Origin: JBDSLU01 sp039916225
Lineage (GTDB): Bacteria > Acidobacteriota > Vicinamibacteria > Vicinamibacterales > Vicinamibacteraceae
DNA length: 35,839 nt
Direction of reading: 5' to 3'
Assembly: GCA_039916225.1 (NCBI GenBank)
Contig: JBDSLU010000308.1
Location: 1-35,839, forward strand
Part shown: piece after piece, positions 17,895 to 27,255 of the stretch
How the letters are laid out: each line of letters opens with the position of its first letter
Numbering within the stretch: the stretch's first letter is position 1
Program-made: the position numbers and the translations under genes
The notes under the pieces: generated by a model
The model's input: the letters and a program-made list of their open reading frames with translations, nothing else
What the model was told of the DNA's origin: nothing
Database searches by the model: none

Positions 17895-18902
17895 GTGGCT
17901 CACGGGGTTCGCGCCTTCGTCGCCCGCACGTCCGATGCCGGGACCCGCGGCGGCGTCGAGGACATCGAACGCGACGCGCTGCCGGCCGGCGACGTGACGA
18001 TCGCCGTCGAGTACTCCTCCCTCAACTACAAGGACGCCCTGTCCGCGACCGGCCAGAACAAGGTCGCCGCGGTGTATCCGCACGTGCCGGGCATCGACGC
18101 GGCCGGCACCGTCGCGGAATCGACCGACCCGGTGTGGGCGGTCGGCGATCGCGTGCTGGTCACCGGCTACGACTTCGGCGCGCTGCGCTGGGGCGGCTGG
18201 GCGGTGTATGCGCGGGTGCCGTCGGCCTGGGTCGTCCGGATCCCCGACGCGCTGTCGACGTTCGAGGCGATGGCCATTGGCACCGCCGGCTTCACCGCCG
18301 CGCTCGGGCTCGAGGCGCTCGTTCGCAACGGCACCACGCCGGAGAGCGGGCCGGTCGTCGTCACCGGTGCAACCGGCGGCGTCGGCTGCCTGGCCGTCGA
18401 CCTGTTCGCCGGGGCCGGCTACCGCGTCATCGCGGTGACCGGCAAGGCCGATCAGCACGACTGGCTGAAGACGCTGGGCGCGACCGAGATCCTGCCGCGC
18501 GAGGCCGTGTCCCTCGCCAACGAGACGAAGCCGCGGCCGCTGCTGCCGCCGCGCTGGGCCGGCGCGCTCGACAACGTCGGCGGAGCCACGCTCGAGGCGC
18601 TGGTCCGCGGCGCGCAGATCGGCGGCAACGTGGCGCTGTGCGGGCTGGTCGGCGGGGCCGACTACCGCGGCACGGTCATGCCCTTCATCCTGCGCGGCGT
18701 CGGCCTGCTCGGCATCACGTCGTCGAACACGCCGATGCCGGTGCGGCAGCGCCTGTGGCAGCGGCTGGCCACCGACCTGCGGCCGCGACACCTGACCGAT
18801 GTCGCGCGCCTCGTGCCGCTCGACGCGCTGCCGGCCGAGATCGATCGCATGCTCGCCGGCAAGGCCTTCGGGCGCGTCGTCGTCGAGGTCGCCGCCGGGT
18901 AG
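17895..18902 (+). CDS. acuI: AcuI/YhdH-type acrylyl-CoA reductase (MDR family)
   Basis: 335 residues from GTG 17895, which begins the conserved family N-terminus (HGVRAFVA). The medium-chain dehydrogenase/reductase fold is clear: GroES-like domain with VEYSSLNYKDALSATGQ (38-54) and PGIDAAGTV (65-73), then the Rossmann motif TGATGGVG (157-164). There are no zinc-binding cysteines, as in the quinone-oxidoreductase branch. AcuI/YhdH proteins reduce acryloyl-CoA to propanoyl-CoA with NADPH, a detoxifying step in DMSP or 3-hydroxypropionate metabolism; the exact substrate here is inferred from family resemblance. It is the first gene of a compact unit with the Sel1-repeat gene (5-base gap) and the acyl-CoA ligase, which fits a role in acyl-CoA metabolism. 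Confidence 0.88.
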   Translation: MAHGVRAFVARTSDAGTRGGVEDIERDALPAGDVTIAVEYSSLNYKDALSATGQNKVAAVYPHVPGIDAAGTVAESTDPVWAVGDRVLVTGYDFGALRWGGWAVYARVPSAWVVRIPDALSTFEAMAIGTAGFTAALGLEALVRNGTTPESGPVVVTGATGGVGCLAVDLFAGAGYRVIAVTGKADQHDWLKTLGATEILPREAVSLANETKPRPLLPPRWAGALDNVGGATLEALVRGAQIGGNVALCGLVGGADYRGTVMPFILRGVGLLGITSSNTPMPVRQRLWQRLATDLRPRHLTDVARLVPLDALPAEIDRMLAGKAFGRVVVEVAAG

Positions 18903-18907
18903 CCGCG

Positions 18908-19813
18908 ATGGCGTCGCGTCCCATGCGCCCGGAATGGTCGCGCCTGCGCGAGGCAATGTCCGCGTCGCCGCCCGAATCCGTCCGGCTGGTGGCGACCGCC
19001 GATGAGGTCGTGTCGCTGGTCGAGCGCGGCGACTGCGCCGTCGGCATCCTGCCGGTCGCTTCGATCGACGACGTCCGCGCCGCCTACCTTCAAGGGGTCG
19101 ACCTGGGCTCGGCCGCGGCGGTCGCCGGGCTGCGCCGGCTGGCGTGGGCGTTGATCGGTCAGGACCTGACCGGCGGCCCAATCTTCGGCGCGGTCGTCGA
19201 GGCCCTGGCCGGCCTCGGCGACCGTGAGTCGCGGCTCTTCGCCGCCCGCCTGTGGATGGATCTCGGCGACGACGCCCACGCCGCTCGGGCCCTGGCGCTG
19301 GCGCGAACCGCATCCGACGCGGACGACGACGGCGCCGCTCACCTGCTCCTCGGCTACATGGCCAACCGCGGCTATGGGCTGCCTGCTGACGATGTCGAGA
19401 GCGCGCGCCTGCACGCCGTCGCCGCGGCCCGCGGCAACGCCGACGCCCAGTTCGAGCTCGCGGTGTTCGCGCACACGGGCCGGATCGCGCCGCCTGACCA
19501 GGAGGCCGCCGTCCGCTGGTGCCGGGCGGCGGCGGCCCGGGCCCACCCCCGCGCCCTTTACAGTCTCGGCGCGTTCTACGCGACCGGCGACGGCGTTCCG
19601 CAGGACGAGACGGAGGCGTTGGCCTGCTACCTGCGTGCGGCGGAGGCCGGCCACGGCAAGGCCGCCGCGACCGCCGCGGTCATGTACTGGCGTGGCGAAG
19701 GCGCCGCCGTCGATCGGCAGCGCGCCCGCGGTCTCTTTCACCGCGCCGAAGAGCAGGGCTTCGATCCCGAACCGCTGCTGGAGGAAGCCGGCATCTCCCT
19801 CGACGATCGCTGA
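18908..19813 (+). CDS. Sel1-like repeat (TPR-like) protein
   Basis: 301 residues. The C-terminal half (about 130-290) is made of roughly 36-residue Sel1 repeats with the usual pattern, for example A...LGYMANRGYGLPADD, ARGNADAQFELAVFAHTG, ARAHPRALYSLGAFYATGDG and AGHGKAAATAAVMYWRGEG. The N-terminal 130 residues are helical and not recognised. No signal peptide is seen, so it is probably cytosolic. Such solenoids act as protein-binding scaffolds. It starts five bases after the reductase stop, and its own stop TGA overlaps the ribosome site of the acyl-CoA ligase, so expression is linked. Its role beside two acyl-CoA enzymes is unclear. Confidence 0.88.
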   Translation: MASRPMRPEWSRLREAMSASPPESVRLVATADEVVSLVERGDCAVGILPVASIDDVRAAYLQGVDLGSAAAVAGLRRLAWALIGQDLTGGPIFGAVVEALAGLGDRESRLFAARLWMDLGDDAHAARALALARTASDADDDGAAHLLLGYMANRGYGLPADDVESARLHAVAAARGNADAQFELAVFAHTGRIAPPDQEAAVRWCRAAAARAHPRALYSLGAFYATGDGVPQDETEALACYLRAAEAGHGKAAATAAVMYWRGEGAAVDRQRARGLFHRAEEQGFDPEPLLEEAGISLDDR

Positions 19814-19823
19814 GGTCCGCGAC

Positions 19824-21437
19824 ATGTCCACCGCTGCCACCACCCTCAACGTCGCCCACTTCCTCGATCGCGCGGTGCGGTTGTCGCCCGATCGCCCCGC
19901 GGTCATCTGCGGTCCGACGCGGCTCACCTACGCGCAGCTGGATTTCATGGCCCGGCAGATCGCCGGCGCCTTGCGCGCCCGCGGCATCGGCCCGGGCAGC
20001 CGCGTCATGCTGTCGTGCCCCAACGTGCCGTATTTCCCGGCCGCCTACTTCGGCATCCTCAAGGCCGGCGCCACCGTGGTGCCGCTCAACGTCCTGCTCA
20101 AGCCGGCCGAGATCGCGTTCCACCTGCGCGACGCCGACGCCTCCGCCTACTTCTGCTTCGAGGGCACGCCGGAACTGCCGATGGCGGCGATGGGGAAAGC
20201 GGCGGTCGACGAGGTCGCCTCGTGCCGCCACTTCGTCGTCATGCCGCGGACGCCGGCCGCGCCGCCGGCGATCGACGGGGCCACGCTGCTCGAGGCCTTC
20301 GTCACCGGGCATGGCGGCGCCGTGTTCACCGAAGGCACCCGGCCCGACGACACCGCCGTCATCCTCTACACCTCGGGCACGACCGGGCAGCCGAAGGGCG
20401 CCGAGCTGACGCACCTGAACATCACGCTGAATGCGATGAGCAGCTCGGACATCCTGGTGGTGCCCTGTCGCATCGGTCTCGATGCGCCGGTCGTCTCGCT
20501 GATCACGCTGCCGCTGTTCCATTCCTTCGGTCAGGTCTGCCAGCTGGTGTCCGGCGTCCACAGCGGCAACACGCTGGTGCTGCTGCCGCGGTTCGATGCG
20601 GCGGCGGTGGTGCAGACGATGCTCGCCGAGGGCGTCAACCTGTGGTGCGGCGTGCCGACGATGTACTGGGCCCTGATGGACCTGCTGCGCCGGGCGGAGT
20701 CCGGGGAGCCCGGCGCGCCGGCCATCGACGTCCCGGCCATCGCCGCGAAGATGCGGCTGTGCGTCTCGGGCGGCGCGCCGATGCCGGTCACCCTGCTCGA
20801 CGAGATCGGCCGCCGCCTCGGCGTCCGTGTCCTCGAGGGCTACGGCCTGTCCGAGACGTCGCCGGTCGCGACGTTCAACCACCTGGAGCGGCCGTCGAAG
20901 CCGGGGACGGTGGGGCAGCCGCTGCTCGGCGTCGAGATCGCCTGCGTCGGCGACACCGACGAACCGGTCGCCACCGGCGAGCGGGGCGAGGTCGTCATCC
21001 GCGGCCCCAACATCATGAAGGGCTACTTCCGGCAGCCCGAGGCGACCGCCGAGGTTTTGCGCAACGGCTGGTTCCACACCGGCGACATCGGCATCCTCGA
21101 CGCCGACGGCTACCTGGCCATCGTCGATCGCAAGAAGGACATGATCCTGCGCGGCGGGTTCAACGTGTATCCGCGCGAGGTCGAGGAGTTGCTGCTGACC
21201 CACCCGGCGGTCTCGCAGTGCGCCGTCGTCGGCGTGCCGGACGAGCGGCTCGGCGAGGAGGTCAAAGCGTTCATCGTCTGCCGGCCGGGCCAAAGTACGA
21301 CCGAGGGCGCCATCGTCGCGTGGTGTCGCGAGCGCATCGCCACCTACAAGGCGCCGCGCTACGTCGAGCTGCGCGAGACGCTGCCCATGGGCGCGACCGG
21401 CAAGGTGCTCAAGCGCGTCCTGCGGGCCGGCACCTGA
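19824..21437 (+). CDS. Acyl-CoA ligase (AMP-forming, FadD-like)
   Basis: 537 residues from ATG 19824; GAGG eight bases upstream overlaps the preceding stop. ANL-superfamily motifs are all intact: P-loop LYTSGTTGQPKGAELTH (181-197), EGYGLSETSP (338-347), HTGDIG (418-423, adenine/ribose-binding Asp421), DRKKDMILRGGFNVYP (435-450) and the C-terminal GATGKVLKR with catalytic Lys527. The enzyme activates a carboxylic acid as acyl-AMP and transfers it to CoA. General form and length suit long- or medium-chain fatty acids, but aryl acids cannot be excluded. It ends the acuI-like operon; the receptor gene starts 19 bases later behind its own -10-like element. Confidence 0.93.
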   Translation: MSTAATTLNVAHFLDRAVRLSPDRPAVICGPTRLTYAQLDFMARQIAGALRARGIGPGSRVMLSCPNVPYFPAAYFGILKAGATVVPLNVLLKPAEIAFHLRDADASAYFCFEGTPELPMAAMGKAAVDEVASCRHFVVMPRTPAAPPAIDGATLLEAFVTGHGGAVFTEGTRPDDTAVILYTSGTTGQPKGAELTHLNITLNAMSSSDILVVPCRIGLDAPVVSLITLPLFHSFGQVCQLVSGVHSGNTLVLLPRFDAAAVVQTMLAEGVNLWCGVPTMYWALMDLLRRAESGEPGAPAIDVPAIAAKMRLCVSGGAPMPVTLLDEIGRRLGVRVLEGYGLSETSPVATFNHLERPSKPGTVGQPLLGVEIACVGDTDEPVATGERGEVVIRGPNIMKGYFRQPEATAEVLRNGWFHTGDIGILDADGYLAIVDRKKDMILRGGFNVYPREVEELLLTHPAVSQCAVVGVPDERLGEEVKAFIVCRPGQSTTEGAIVAWCRERIATYKAPRYVELRETLPMGATGKVLKRVLRAGT

Positions 21438-21439
21438 GT

Positions 21440-21445
21440 TAGTAT
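21440..21445 (+). promoter_or_regulatory. TAGTAT -10-like element before the Oar-like receptor gene
   Basis: TAGTAT lies 11 bases before ATG 21457, with no ribosome site between. A very short or absent leader is likely. Confidence 0.4.
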
Positions 21446-21456
21446 TCCCTCACAAC

Positions 21457-24400
21457 ATGACGCTGCCTCTCGGAGGTTTCCGCCCTCGGGCGACGCGGGT
21501 CTTCGTGTGCCAGGCCTGCGTGCTCCTCTTGGCCGTGACGACCGGCGCCGCCCAGATCACCACCGGCACGATCGCCGGCCGGGTCGTCGATGGCCAGGGG
21601 CTCGCCGTCCCCGGGGTCACAGTGACGATCAGCAGCCCGGCACAGGGCACCCGACTCGCCACCCTGACGACCAACCCCGAGGGGTTGTACGTCGCGCCGC
21701 TCCTGCCGGCGGACGCCTACACCGTCGAAGCCGCCATGCCCAGCTTCCGCAACGCCATCCGGAACGAGGTGAGGCTCAGCGGCGGCGATCGGGTGATCGT
21801 CGATCTGGTGCTCGAGATCGGCACCTTCGAGACGGTGGACGTCACCCCGATCGCGGCCCTGCAGGCCGGCAGCGGCGAGCGGTCGAGCGTGATCGACGCC
21901 CGGCAGCTCGAGAGCCTGCCGATCGCGTCGCACGACTTCCAGCAGTTCGTGGCCCTCGCGCCCGGCGTCAACGGCGTCCGCCGGATCGGCGGCGGCGGCC
22001 AGGACACCTACATGATCGACGGCGTGTCGGCAATGGACACCGGCAACAACGGCCTGCTCGGCGGCCTGAATCTGCCTGTCGACGCGGTGGCCGAGGTGAA
22101 GGTCCTGACGTCGGCGTATCAGGCCGAGTACGGCCGATCGAGCGGGCTGCAGATCTCGGCGGTCACCCGCAGCGGCACCAACCAGTTCAAGTGGTCGATC
22201 TTCAGCTATCAGCGGCAGGCCCCGTTCGTGGACCAACGCTGGGCCGAAGAGTTGAACGGCTACCCCGACTCCGTGACTCGGCAGTTCGACATCGGCTACA
22301 CGCTGGGCGGACCGGTGGGCCGCAAGGGCGGCGACAACCGGCTGTTCTTCTTCTACAGCCACGAATACCGGCCGCGGAGGGCCGGGCGTTACGTGCAGGT
22401 GGCGCGGCTGCCGACGGCGCTCGAGCGACAGGGCGATTTCTCCGAGACGCGTGACGGCAACGGCGCCTTGTTCAACCGCATCTACGATCCGCTGTCCGGG
22501 CTGCCGAAGGAGGCGTGTTCGCCGATCGACACGGCGGCGTGCTTCCGCGACGGCGGCGTCCTCGGGCGCATGCCGGCGGACCGGCTCTACGGCCCCGGCC
22601 TCGCCCTGTTGAACCAATACCCGCTGCCGAACGAGCTGGGCTCGTCGGGCCGGGGCTTCAACTACGCCGTGGCGACGCCGGTGCAGACGTCGCTCGGCCA
22701 GACGCCGGTGATTCGACTCGATTACCAGGCGCTGTCCCGGCTGCGGCTGATGGGCAAGTGGGCCGGGCAGACCTCGCTCGTGCAGCCGACCTACAACACC
22801 CTGCCGGGCTTCGACGACACGCTGCAGAAGTTCCCGCTTTCGTTCAACACCTCTTTCACCGCCACCGTTGCCCTTGGCCCGGCCACCTACCTCGAGGCGA
22901 GTTACGGGCGGAGCCAGAACCGCCTCGGTTCGCCGCCGATGTCGGCCTGGACGCACCGCGATGCGGTGCGTTGCCCGCCCGACCTCGCGGCGCGGATCCC
23001 GGACTGCACCGCCGCCGCGCTGCCACCGTTGTTCCCCGACGCCAACGTCGTCGATCCGCGCACCTACGCCTCCGGCGCGCTCGACGATATCGACCCGCCG
23101 TTCTGGGAAGGCGGGCGCATCCTGCTGCCGCCCCGGCTGGCGTGGGCGGCACCAGGCACCGCCAGCCGTATCCGGACGACGAACTGCAGCGCCGGAACCT
23201 GTGCGCCGCCGAGCCTGGGCTTCCCGCCGTTCCTGAACATCAACACGACCCAGGACGTCGTGGTCAGCCTGACCAGGGTGATGGGACGACACACGGCCAA
23301 GACGGGGTTCTACCTGAATCACAGCGTCAAGTCGCAGAATCTGAACTCGGCGCTCGACTTCCAGGGCGCGGTCAACTTCGGCAACGACACGCGCAACCCG
23401 CTCGACACGGGCCACCCCTTCGCCAACGCGGCGATCGGCGTGTTTTCGTCCTACGGCCAGCAATCGCGCTTCATCGAAGGCCAGTTCGTCTACGACAACG
23501 TCGAGGCCTACCTGCAGGACAGCTGGCGCGCTGGCGATCGCCTGACCATCGACTACGGCGTGCGGTTCGTGCACCAGACGCCGCAGGCCGATCGCTTCGG
23601 CCAGACCACCAACTTCTTCCCGGATCGCTGGCGGACCGCGGACGCGCCGCGGCTCTACCAGCCGGCCTGTGCCGGAACCACGCCGTGCGGTGGCCTCGAT
23701 CGGCAGGCGCAGGATCCGGGGAGCGGCGCGCTGCTCGGCCCCGGCACCGACAGCCTGATTGGTCAGGCGGTGCCGGGCACCGGGGTCGAGGCCAACGGCA
23801 TCGTCCGCGCGGGACAGGGCATCGCCGACGCGGGCTACCGCTGGCCGGCGCTCGGGGTGGCGCCGCGGATCGGCGCCGCCTACGACCTGCGCGGCAACAA
23901 GACCTTGATCCTGCGCGGCGCCGCCGGCCTGTTCTTCGATCGGCCGGACGGCAACACCGTGTTCAACTCGGTGGCGAACCCTCCGGTGGCGTCCGGCCTG
24001 ACGCAGCAATGGGGCCGGCTGTCCGATCTCGACGCGAGCGCCTACACCCTCGGCCCGGTGCCGACGGTCCGGGTCTACGCCTACGATTCCAGGCTGCCGT
24101 CCGATATCCAGTGGAACGCCGGCGTCCAGCTCGCGCTGCCGTGGACGTCGTCGCTCGACGTCAGCTATGTCGGGCATCATGCCTTCGACGTGCTCGGCGG
24201 CGAGCAATCCACCGGGGCCGTCGATCTCAACACCATCGATCTCGGCACGACGTTCCGGGCCGGCGGACAGGACCCGACGCAGCCGGCCGGCCAGGCGCTG
24301 CCGGACAACCTGCTGCGGCCGTATCGCGGCTACGGCAACATCCTCGTCCAGTGGGGCCGCTTCCACCGGACGTTTCACTCGCTCCAGTCGACCATCACGC

Positions 24401-25200
24401 GCCGCTGGCGAGGCAACCTGTCGGCCGGCGCGACCTGGGTCTACACGATCAGCGATCGCGGCACCACTGGCATGCCCGGGCCGCGGCTGCGCCTCGATCA
24501 CGCGGATGGCGGCTACGTCGTGCGCGCCGACCAGGCGGAGGCGGAGGCGCTCTTCGCCGATCAGGGCGTGCTGCGACACCAGGTCATCGCCAACGCGGTG
24601 TGGGCGCCGCCGGCGCGCTGGGCGGACTCGGTGCCACGCCGCATCGCCTGGCTGCTGCGCACCTGGCAGGTGTCCGGCGTCTTCCGGTTCGACACCGGCT
24701 CGCCCTACGACGTCACCTACAGCTATCAGACCGGTGGCGGCAGCGCGCTGACCGGATCACCCGACTATCAGGCGCGGATCGTGATCGAGGGCGACCCGGG
24801 TGCGGGCTGCTCGACCGACCAGTACCGCCAGTTCGACACCGCGCGCTTCCACGGTCCAAAGCCGGGCAGCGTCGGGCTCGAGTCGGGCCGCAATTTACTG
24901 CACGGCTGCGGGGATCACCGCCTCGACCTGTCGCTGCAGCGCAGCATGAAGGTGTGGGGCAAGAAGGAGCTGATCGTCCGCGCCGACGTGTTCAATGCCT
25001 TCGACGCGGTGATCTACACCGGTCGCCAGACCACCGCCGAGTTCGTCAGCCCCTCGGACCAGACGCTCCTCAACCCGCAGTACCTGCCGGGCGGGGCGAT
25101 CGATCCGGCGCGGGCGCAGCCGAACAACGCCGGCTTCGGGGCGGCGACGAACGCCTATCCGCGGCGCGTGGTCCTGTGGCAGGCGCGGCTGAAGTTCTGA
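21457..25200 (+). CDS. Oar-like TonB-dependent receptor with carboxypeptidase-regulatory domain
   Basis: 1,247 residues. A signal peptide occupies about 1-32 (hydrophobic VLLLAVTTGAAQ). A carboxypeptidase D regulatory-like beta-sandwich follows (about 36-110, TGTIAGRVVDGQGLAVPGVT). The plug domain is at about 120-240 with YMIDGVSAMDTG and AVAEVKVLTSAYQAEYGRSSG and the typical ISAVTRSGTNQFK end. The rest is a very large beta-barrel ending in an alternating RRVVLWQARLKF strand. This layout is that of the Oar/SusC-like proteins abundant in Acidobacteria, which take up oligosaccharides, peptides or other large ligands through the outer membrane using TonB. There is no SusD-like partner next to it. 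The ligand is unknown. Confidence 0.94.
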   Translation: MTLPLGGFRPRATRVFVCQACVLLLAVTTGAAQITTGTIAGRVVDGQGLAVPGVTVTISSPAQGTRLATLTTNPEGLYVAPLLPADAYTVEAAMPSFRNAIRNEVRLSGGDRVIVDLVLEIGTFETVDVTPIAALQAGSGERSSVIDARQLESLPIASHDFQQFVALAPGVNGVRRIGGGGQDTYMIDGVSAMDTGNNGLLGGLNLPVDAVAEVKVLTSAYQAEYGRSSGLQISAVTRSGTNQFKWSIFSYQRQAPFVDQRWAEELNGYPDSVTRQFDIGYTLGGPVGRKGGDNRLFFFYSHEYRPRRAGRYVQVARLPTALERQGDFSETRDGNGALFNRIYDPLSGLPKEACSPIDTAACFRDGGVLGRMPADRLYGPGLALLNQYPLPNELGSSGRGFNYAVATPVQTSLGQTPVIRLDYQALSRLRLMGKWAGQTSLVQPTYNTLPGFDDTLQKFPLSFNTSFTATVALGPATYLEASYGRSQNRLGSPPMSAWTHRDAVRCPPDLAARIPDCTAAALPPLFPDANVVDPRTYASGALDDIDPPFWEGGRILLPPRLAWAAPGTASRIRTTNCSAGTCAPPSLGFPPFLNINTTQDVVVSLTRVMGRHTAKTGFYLNHSVKSQNLNSALDFQGAVNFGNDTRNPLDTGHPFANAAIGVFSSYGQQSRFIEGQFVYDNVEAYLQDSWRAGDRLTIDYGVRFVHQTPQADRFGQTTNFFPDRWRTADAPRLYQPACAGTTPCGGLDRQAQDPGSGALLGPGTDSLIGQAVPGTGVEANGIVRAGQGIADAGYRWPALGVAPRIGAAYDLRGNKTLILRGAAGLFFDRPDGNTVFNSVANPPVASGLTQQWGRLSDLDASAYTLGPVPTVRVYAYDSRLPSDIQWNAGVQLALPWTSSLDVSYVGHHAFDVLGGEQSTGAVDLNTIDLGTTFRAGGQDPTQPAGQALPDNLLRPYRGYGNILVQWGRFHRTFHSLQSTITRRWRGNLSAGATWVYTISDRGTTGMPGPRLRLDHADGGYVVRADQAEAEALFADQGVLRHQVIANAVWAPPARWADSVPRRIAWLLRTWQVSGVFRFDTGSPYDVTYSYQTGGGSALTGSPDYQARIVIEGDPGAGCSTDQYRQFDTARFHGPKPGSVGLESGRNLLHGCGDHRLDLSLQRSMKVWGKKELIVRADVFNAFDAVIYTGRQTTAEFVSPSDQTLLNPQYLPGGAIDPARAQPNNAGFGAATNAYPRRVVLWQARLKF

Positions 25201-25245
25201 TCGACGCTGCCCATCAGGCGGCGCGCCGATGGGCGTGCCCGAACG

Positions 25246-26010
25246 TCAGCGGACGCCCCGCTCGACGCCGCGCGGCCTGCCCCGACGCGGTGGCGCCGAC
25301 GCGCCGATGGCCGCGATGGGCTCGTTCAGGAACCGGATCAGCGGCGCCGCGGCGCGGAAGATGGCGACCAGGGTCGGGTAGAACGCCGGCTCGGTGACCA
25401 ACGGTCCGGGCAGCGAGCGCGACACCATCCAGTCCTTGAACTTCAGGTACCCGGCCGCCGGGTGCGCCGGATCGAATCCGCGCGGCACCCGCGTCAGCGT
25501 GTCGCCTTCGAGTGCGCCGAGATGCTGGCGGAAGGCCGGCGCCTGCACGATCGCCGTCAGCCGCCGATGGTTCGCCGCGATGTGCTCGCGCTCGGCGGTG
25601 CGGACCGCCGGCTCCGGGTGGTAGAGCCCGCCGCCGATCCACACCTCCGACGGATCGAACTGCGCGTAGAGCCCGGCCGCATAGCCCTTGGGGAAGCCGC
25701 GCGGCCGCAAGGACCACGCGACGTGGGTCTTGAGCGGGGTCTTGTCCTCGCTGAATCGCGTGTCGCGGTACATGCGGAACGTCGACTCGCGCGCGGTGCA
25801 CGCCAGCTCCGGCGCGACGTCATGCAGGTCGTCGTTCAGCGTCTCCAGAAGCCGATGCAGCGGCTCCTGGATGTGGGTGACGTAGTCGGCCCGGTGGGCG
25901 CGGAACCACTCGCCGTCGTTGTTCCGCTTCAGCGCGCGGAGGAACGTCAGCGCCTTGCCGGTGAAGAAGATCGGGCCGTGCGCCGCGGCCGCGGCCGGTC
26001 GACGGGCCAT
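25246..26010 (-). CDS. DUF2461 (TIGR02453-like) protein
   Basis: 254 residues, no signal peptide. The family pattern is visible: FTGKALTFLRALKRNNDGEWF near the start, FRMYRDTRFSEDKTPLKTHV at about 98-117, GLYAQFDPSEVWIGGGLYHPE at about 134-154 and FKDWMVSRSL at about 211-220. DUF2461 proteins occur singly in many bacteria and some fungi; their function is not known. The C-terminus is Arg/Pro/Gly-rich. It begins 13 bases after the stop of the isomerase-like gene, so both are probably on one transcript. It converges on the receptor gene. Confidence 0.9.
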   Translation of the reverse strand: MARRPAAAAAHGPIFFTGKALTFLRALKRNNDGEWFRAHRADYVTHIQEPLHRLLETLNDDLHDVAPELACTARESTFRMYRDTRFSEDKTPLKTHVAWSLRPRGFPKGYAAGLYAQFDPSEVWIGGGLYHPEPAVRTAEREHIAANHRRLTAIVQAPAFRQHLGALEGDTLTRVPRGFDPAHPAAGYLKFKDWMVSRSLPGPLVTEPAFYPTLVAIFRAAAPLIRFLNEPIAAIGASAPPRRGRPRGVERGVR

Positions 26011-26023
26011 CGCCTGACCCCGG

Positions 26024-27172
26024 CTACGTCCGGATGCCGAAACCGAGCGAGCTTCGGCAGTAGGCCACGCTGCGCTCGAACGTGTCCTTCTGGCGGGCGG
26101 CTTCGGCGGGGCCGCGCTCGGGGCCCTGCGGCAGCGCCGGCAGCGCCTCGCGCGGCTTGCCGCGCTTGGCCATGGCCAGGAAGCGGGCGAGGTCCTGGGC
26201 CCGCATCTTCGGCCACGGCTTGAAGAAGGCGGGGTCGGACAGGTAGTTGAACGGCCGGCGCAGGCCGGCGAACGTCTCCAGGAACACCGGGACGTTCTTG
26301 ACCTTCTCGGCGAACAGGTCGGCCCACCGTTGATAGTCGACGTTGCCGTCGCCCATCGCCACCCACTCGACGACCACGCCGGTCTCGGTCTCCCACACGG
26401 CCGAATCGCGGATGCTGGTGCAGGCCACGTACGGCGCCAGGGTTTCGAGACTGGCGACGGGGTCCTCCAGCGTCCAGGTGGCGTTACCCGGGTCGATGTT
26501 CACGCCGACATAGGCGGGCCCGGCCGCTTCGACCAGGCCGGCGAGCTCCCACGCCTGCATGTCGCCGGCGTGGTTCTCGAAGGCGATCTTGACGCCGGCG
26601 GCGACGGCGTCGGCGCGGACCGCCTTGCACACGTCGACGGCGTTCGTGATGTGTGTCTCGATGCCGCCGTGGGTACCGCGATCGGACTGGTTGCCGAGAA
26701 AGCAGCGGATGACCGGCGAGCCCACCGTCTTGGCCATCCGGATGCCGTCCCTGAGCTGATCGACAGCGGTGCCGGCCTTGGCGTCGAAGGTGCTCGAGGT
26801 CGGGCAGACGCTCGACATGCCCAGGTACAGCGTCAGTCCGCCCTTCTCGGCCTGCGCGCGCAGGCCCTTCAGGTAGGCGTCGTCGCGCGATTCGAGGACG
26901 TTCAGCTCGGACAGGAAGATGGCGTCGAGCTTCTGCGACGCGGCGTACTCGATCAGCTGGGGCGCCTTCCAGTTGAAGCCCCGGATGGCGAAGTGGTCCA
27001 GGCCCAGCTTGATGCCGCGCTTGGCGGCGGCGCCGGTCGCGGCCTGGGCGGTGGCCGCCGGGGTCACCGGGGCGGCTGCCGTCGGGGTCTGGGCCCCCGC
27101 CGGGCGGGCCGCCATCGAGACAGCTGCCGCAGAGGCGAGGCCGCCGAGGAACGAACGTCGGGTGTGGGTCAC
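26024..27172 (-). CDS. Tat-exported TIM-barrel sugar phosphate isomerase/epimerase-like protein
   Basis: 382 residues from GTG 27172, with AGGA eight bases upstream; the upstream ATG (27208) lies in the divergent promoter region. The N-terminus THTRRSFLGGLASAAAVSMA has a twin-arginine motif and a hydrophobic core ending near AGAQ, then an Ala/Pro/Thr linker to about 60. The remainder is an AP-endonuclease-2/xylose-isomerase-like TIM barrel: LGLDHFAIRGFNW, FLSELNV, IRCFLGN, KIAFENHAGD (metal-binding Glu), GVNIDPGNATWTLEDP and VFLETFAGL. Related proteins isomerise or epimerise sugars and keto-sugars with a divalent metal; exported forms are common in Acidobacteria and Planctomycetes. Divergent from the symporter genes, so sugar handling is a fair inference. 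Confidence 0.88.
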   Translation of the reverse strand: MTHTRRSFLGGLASAAAVSMAARPAGAQTPTAAAPVTPAATAQAATGAAAKRGIKLGLDHFAIRGFNWKAPQLIEYAASQKLDAIFLSELNVLESRDDAYLKGLRAQAEKGGLTLYLGMSSVCPTSSTFDAKAGTAVDQLRDGIRMAKTVGSPVIRCFLGNQSDRGTHGGIETHITNAVDVCKAVRADAVAAGVKIAFENHAGDMQAWELAGLVEAAGPAYVGVNIDPGNATWTLEDPVASLETLAPYVACTSIRDSAVWETETGVVVEWVAMGDGNVDYQRWADLFAEKVKNVPVFLETFAGLRRPFNYLSDPAFFKPWPKMRAQDLARFLAMAKRGKPREALPALPQGPERGPAEAARQKDTFERSVAYCRSSLGFGIRT

Positions 27173-27216
27173 AGCCGGGATCCTAGGAGGGCAGAGGAGG
27201 CAAATCAAGCCCTGCC

Positions 27217-27245
27217 GTGACCCCGGCCGCTTTCCGAAGTAGACT
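27217..27245 (+). promoter_or_regulatory. Promoter of symporter 1
   Basis: GTGACC (27217-27222) and TAGACT (27240-27245) are separated by 17 bases, a good sigma70-like layout. ATG 27256 comes only 10 bases after the -10 hexamer. The same TAGACT lies before the second symporter. Confidence 0.5.
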
Positions 27246-27255
27246 CCCGCCCGCT

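Noticed and set aside
21439..24579. A 1,046-codon open frame on the minus strand opposite the Oar-like receptor
   Set aside because: The translation is His/Arg/Ala-rich shadow sequence; the plus-strand frame has a signal peptide, regulatory domain, plug and barrel.
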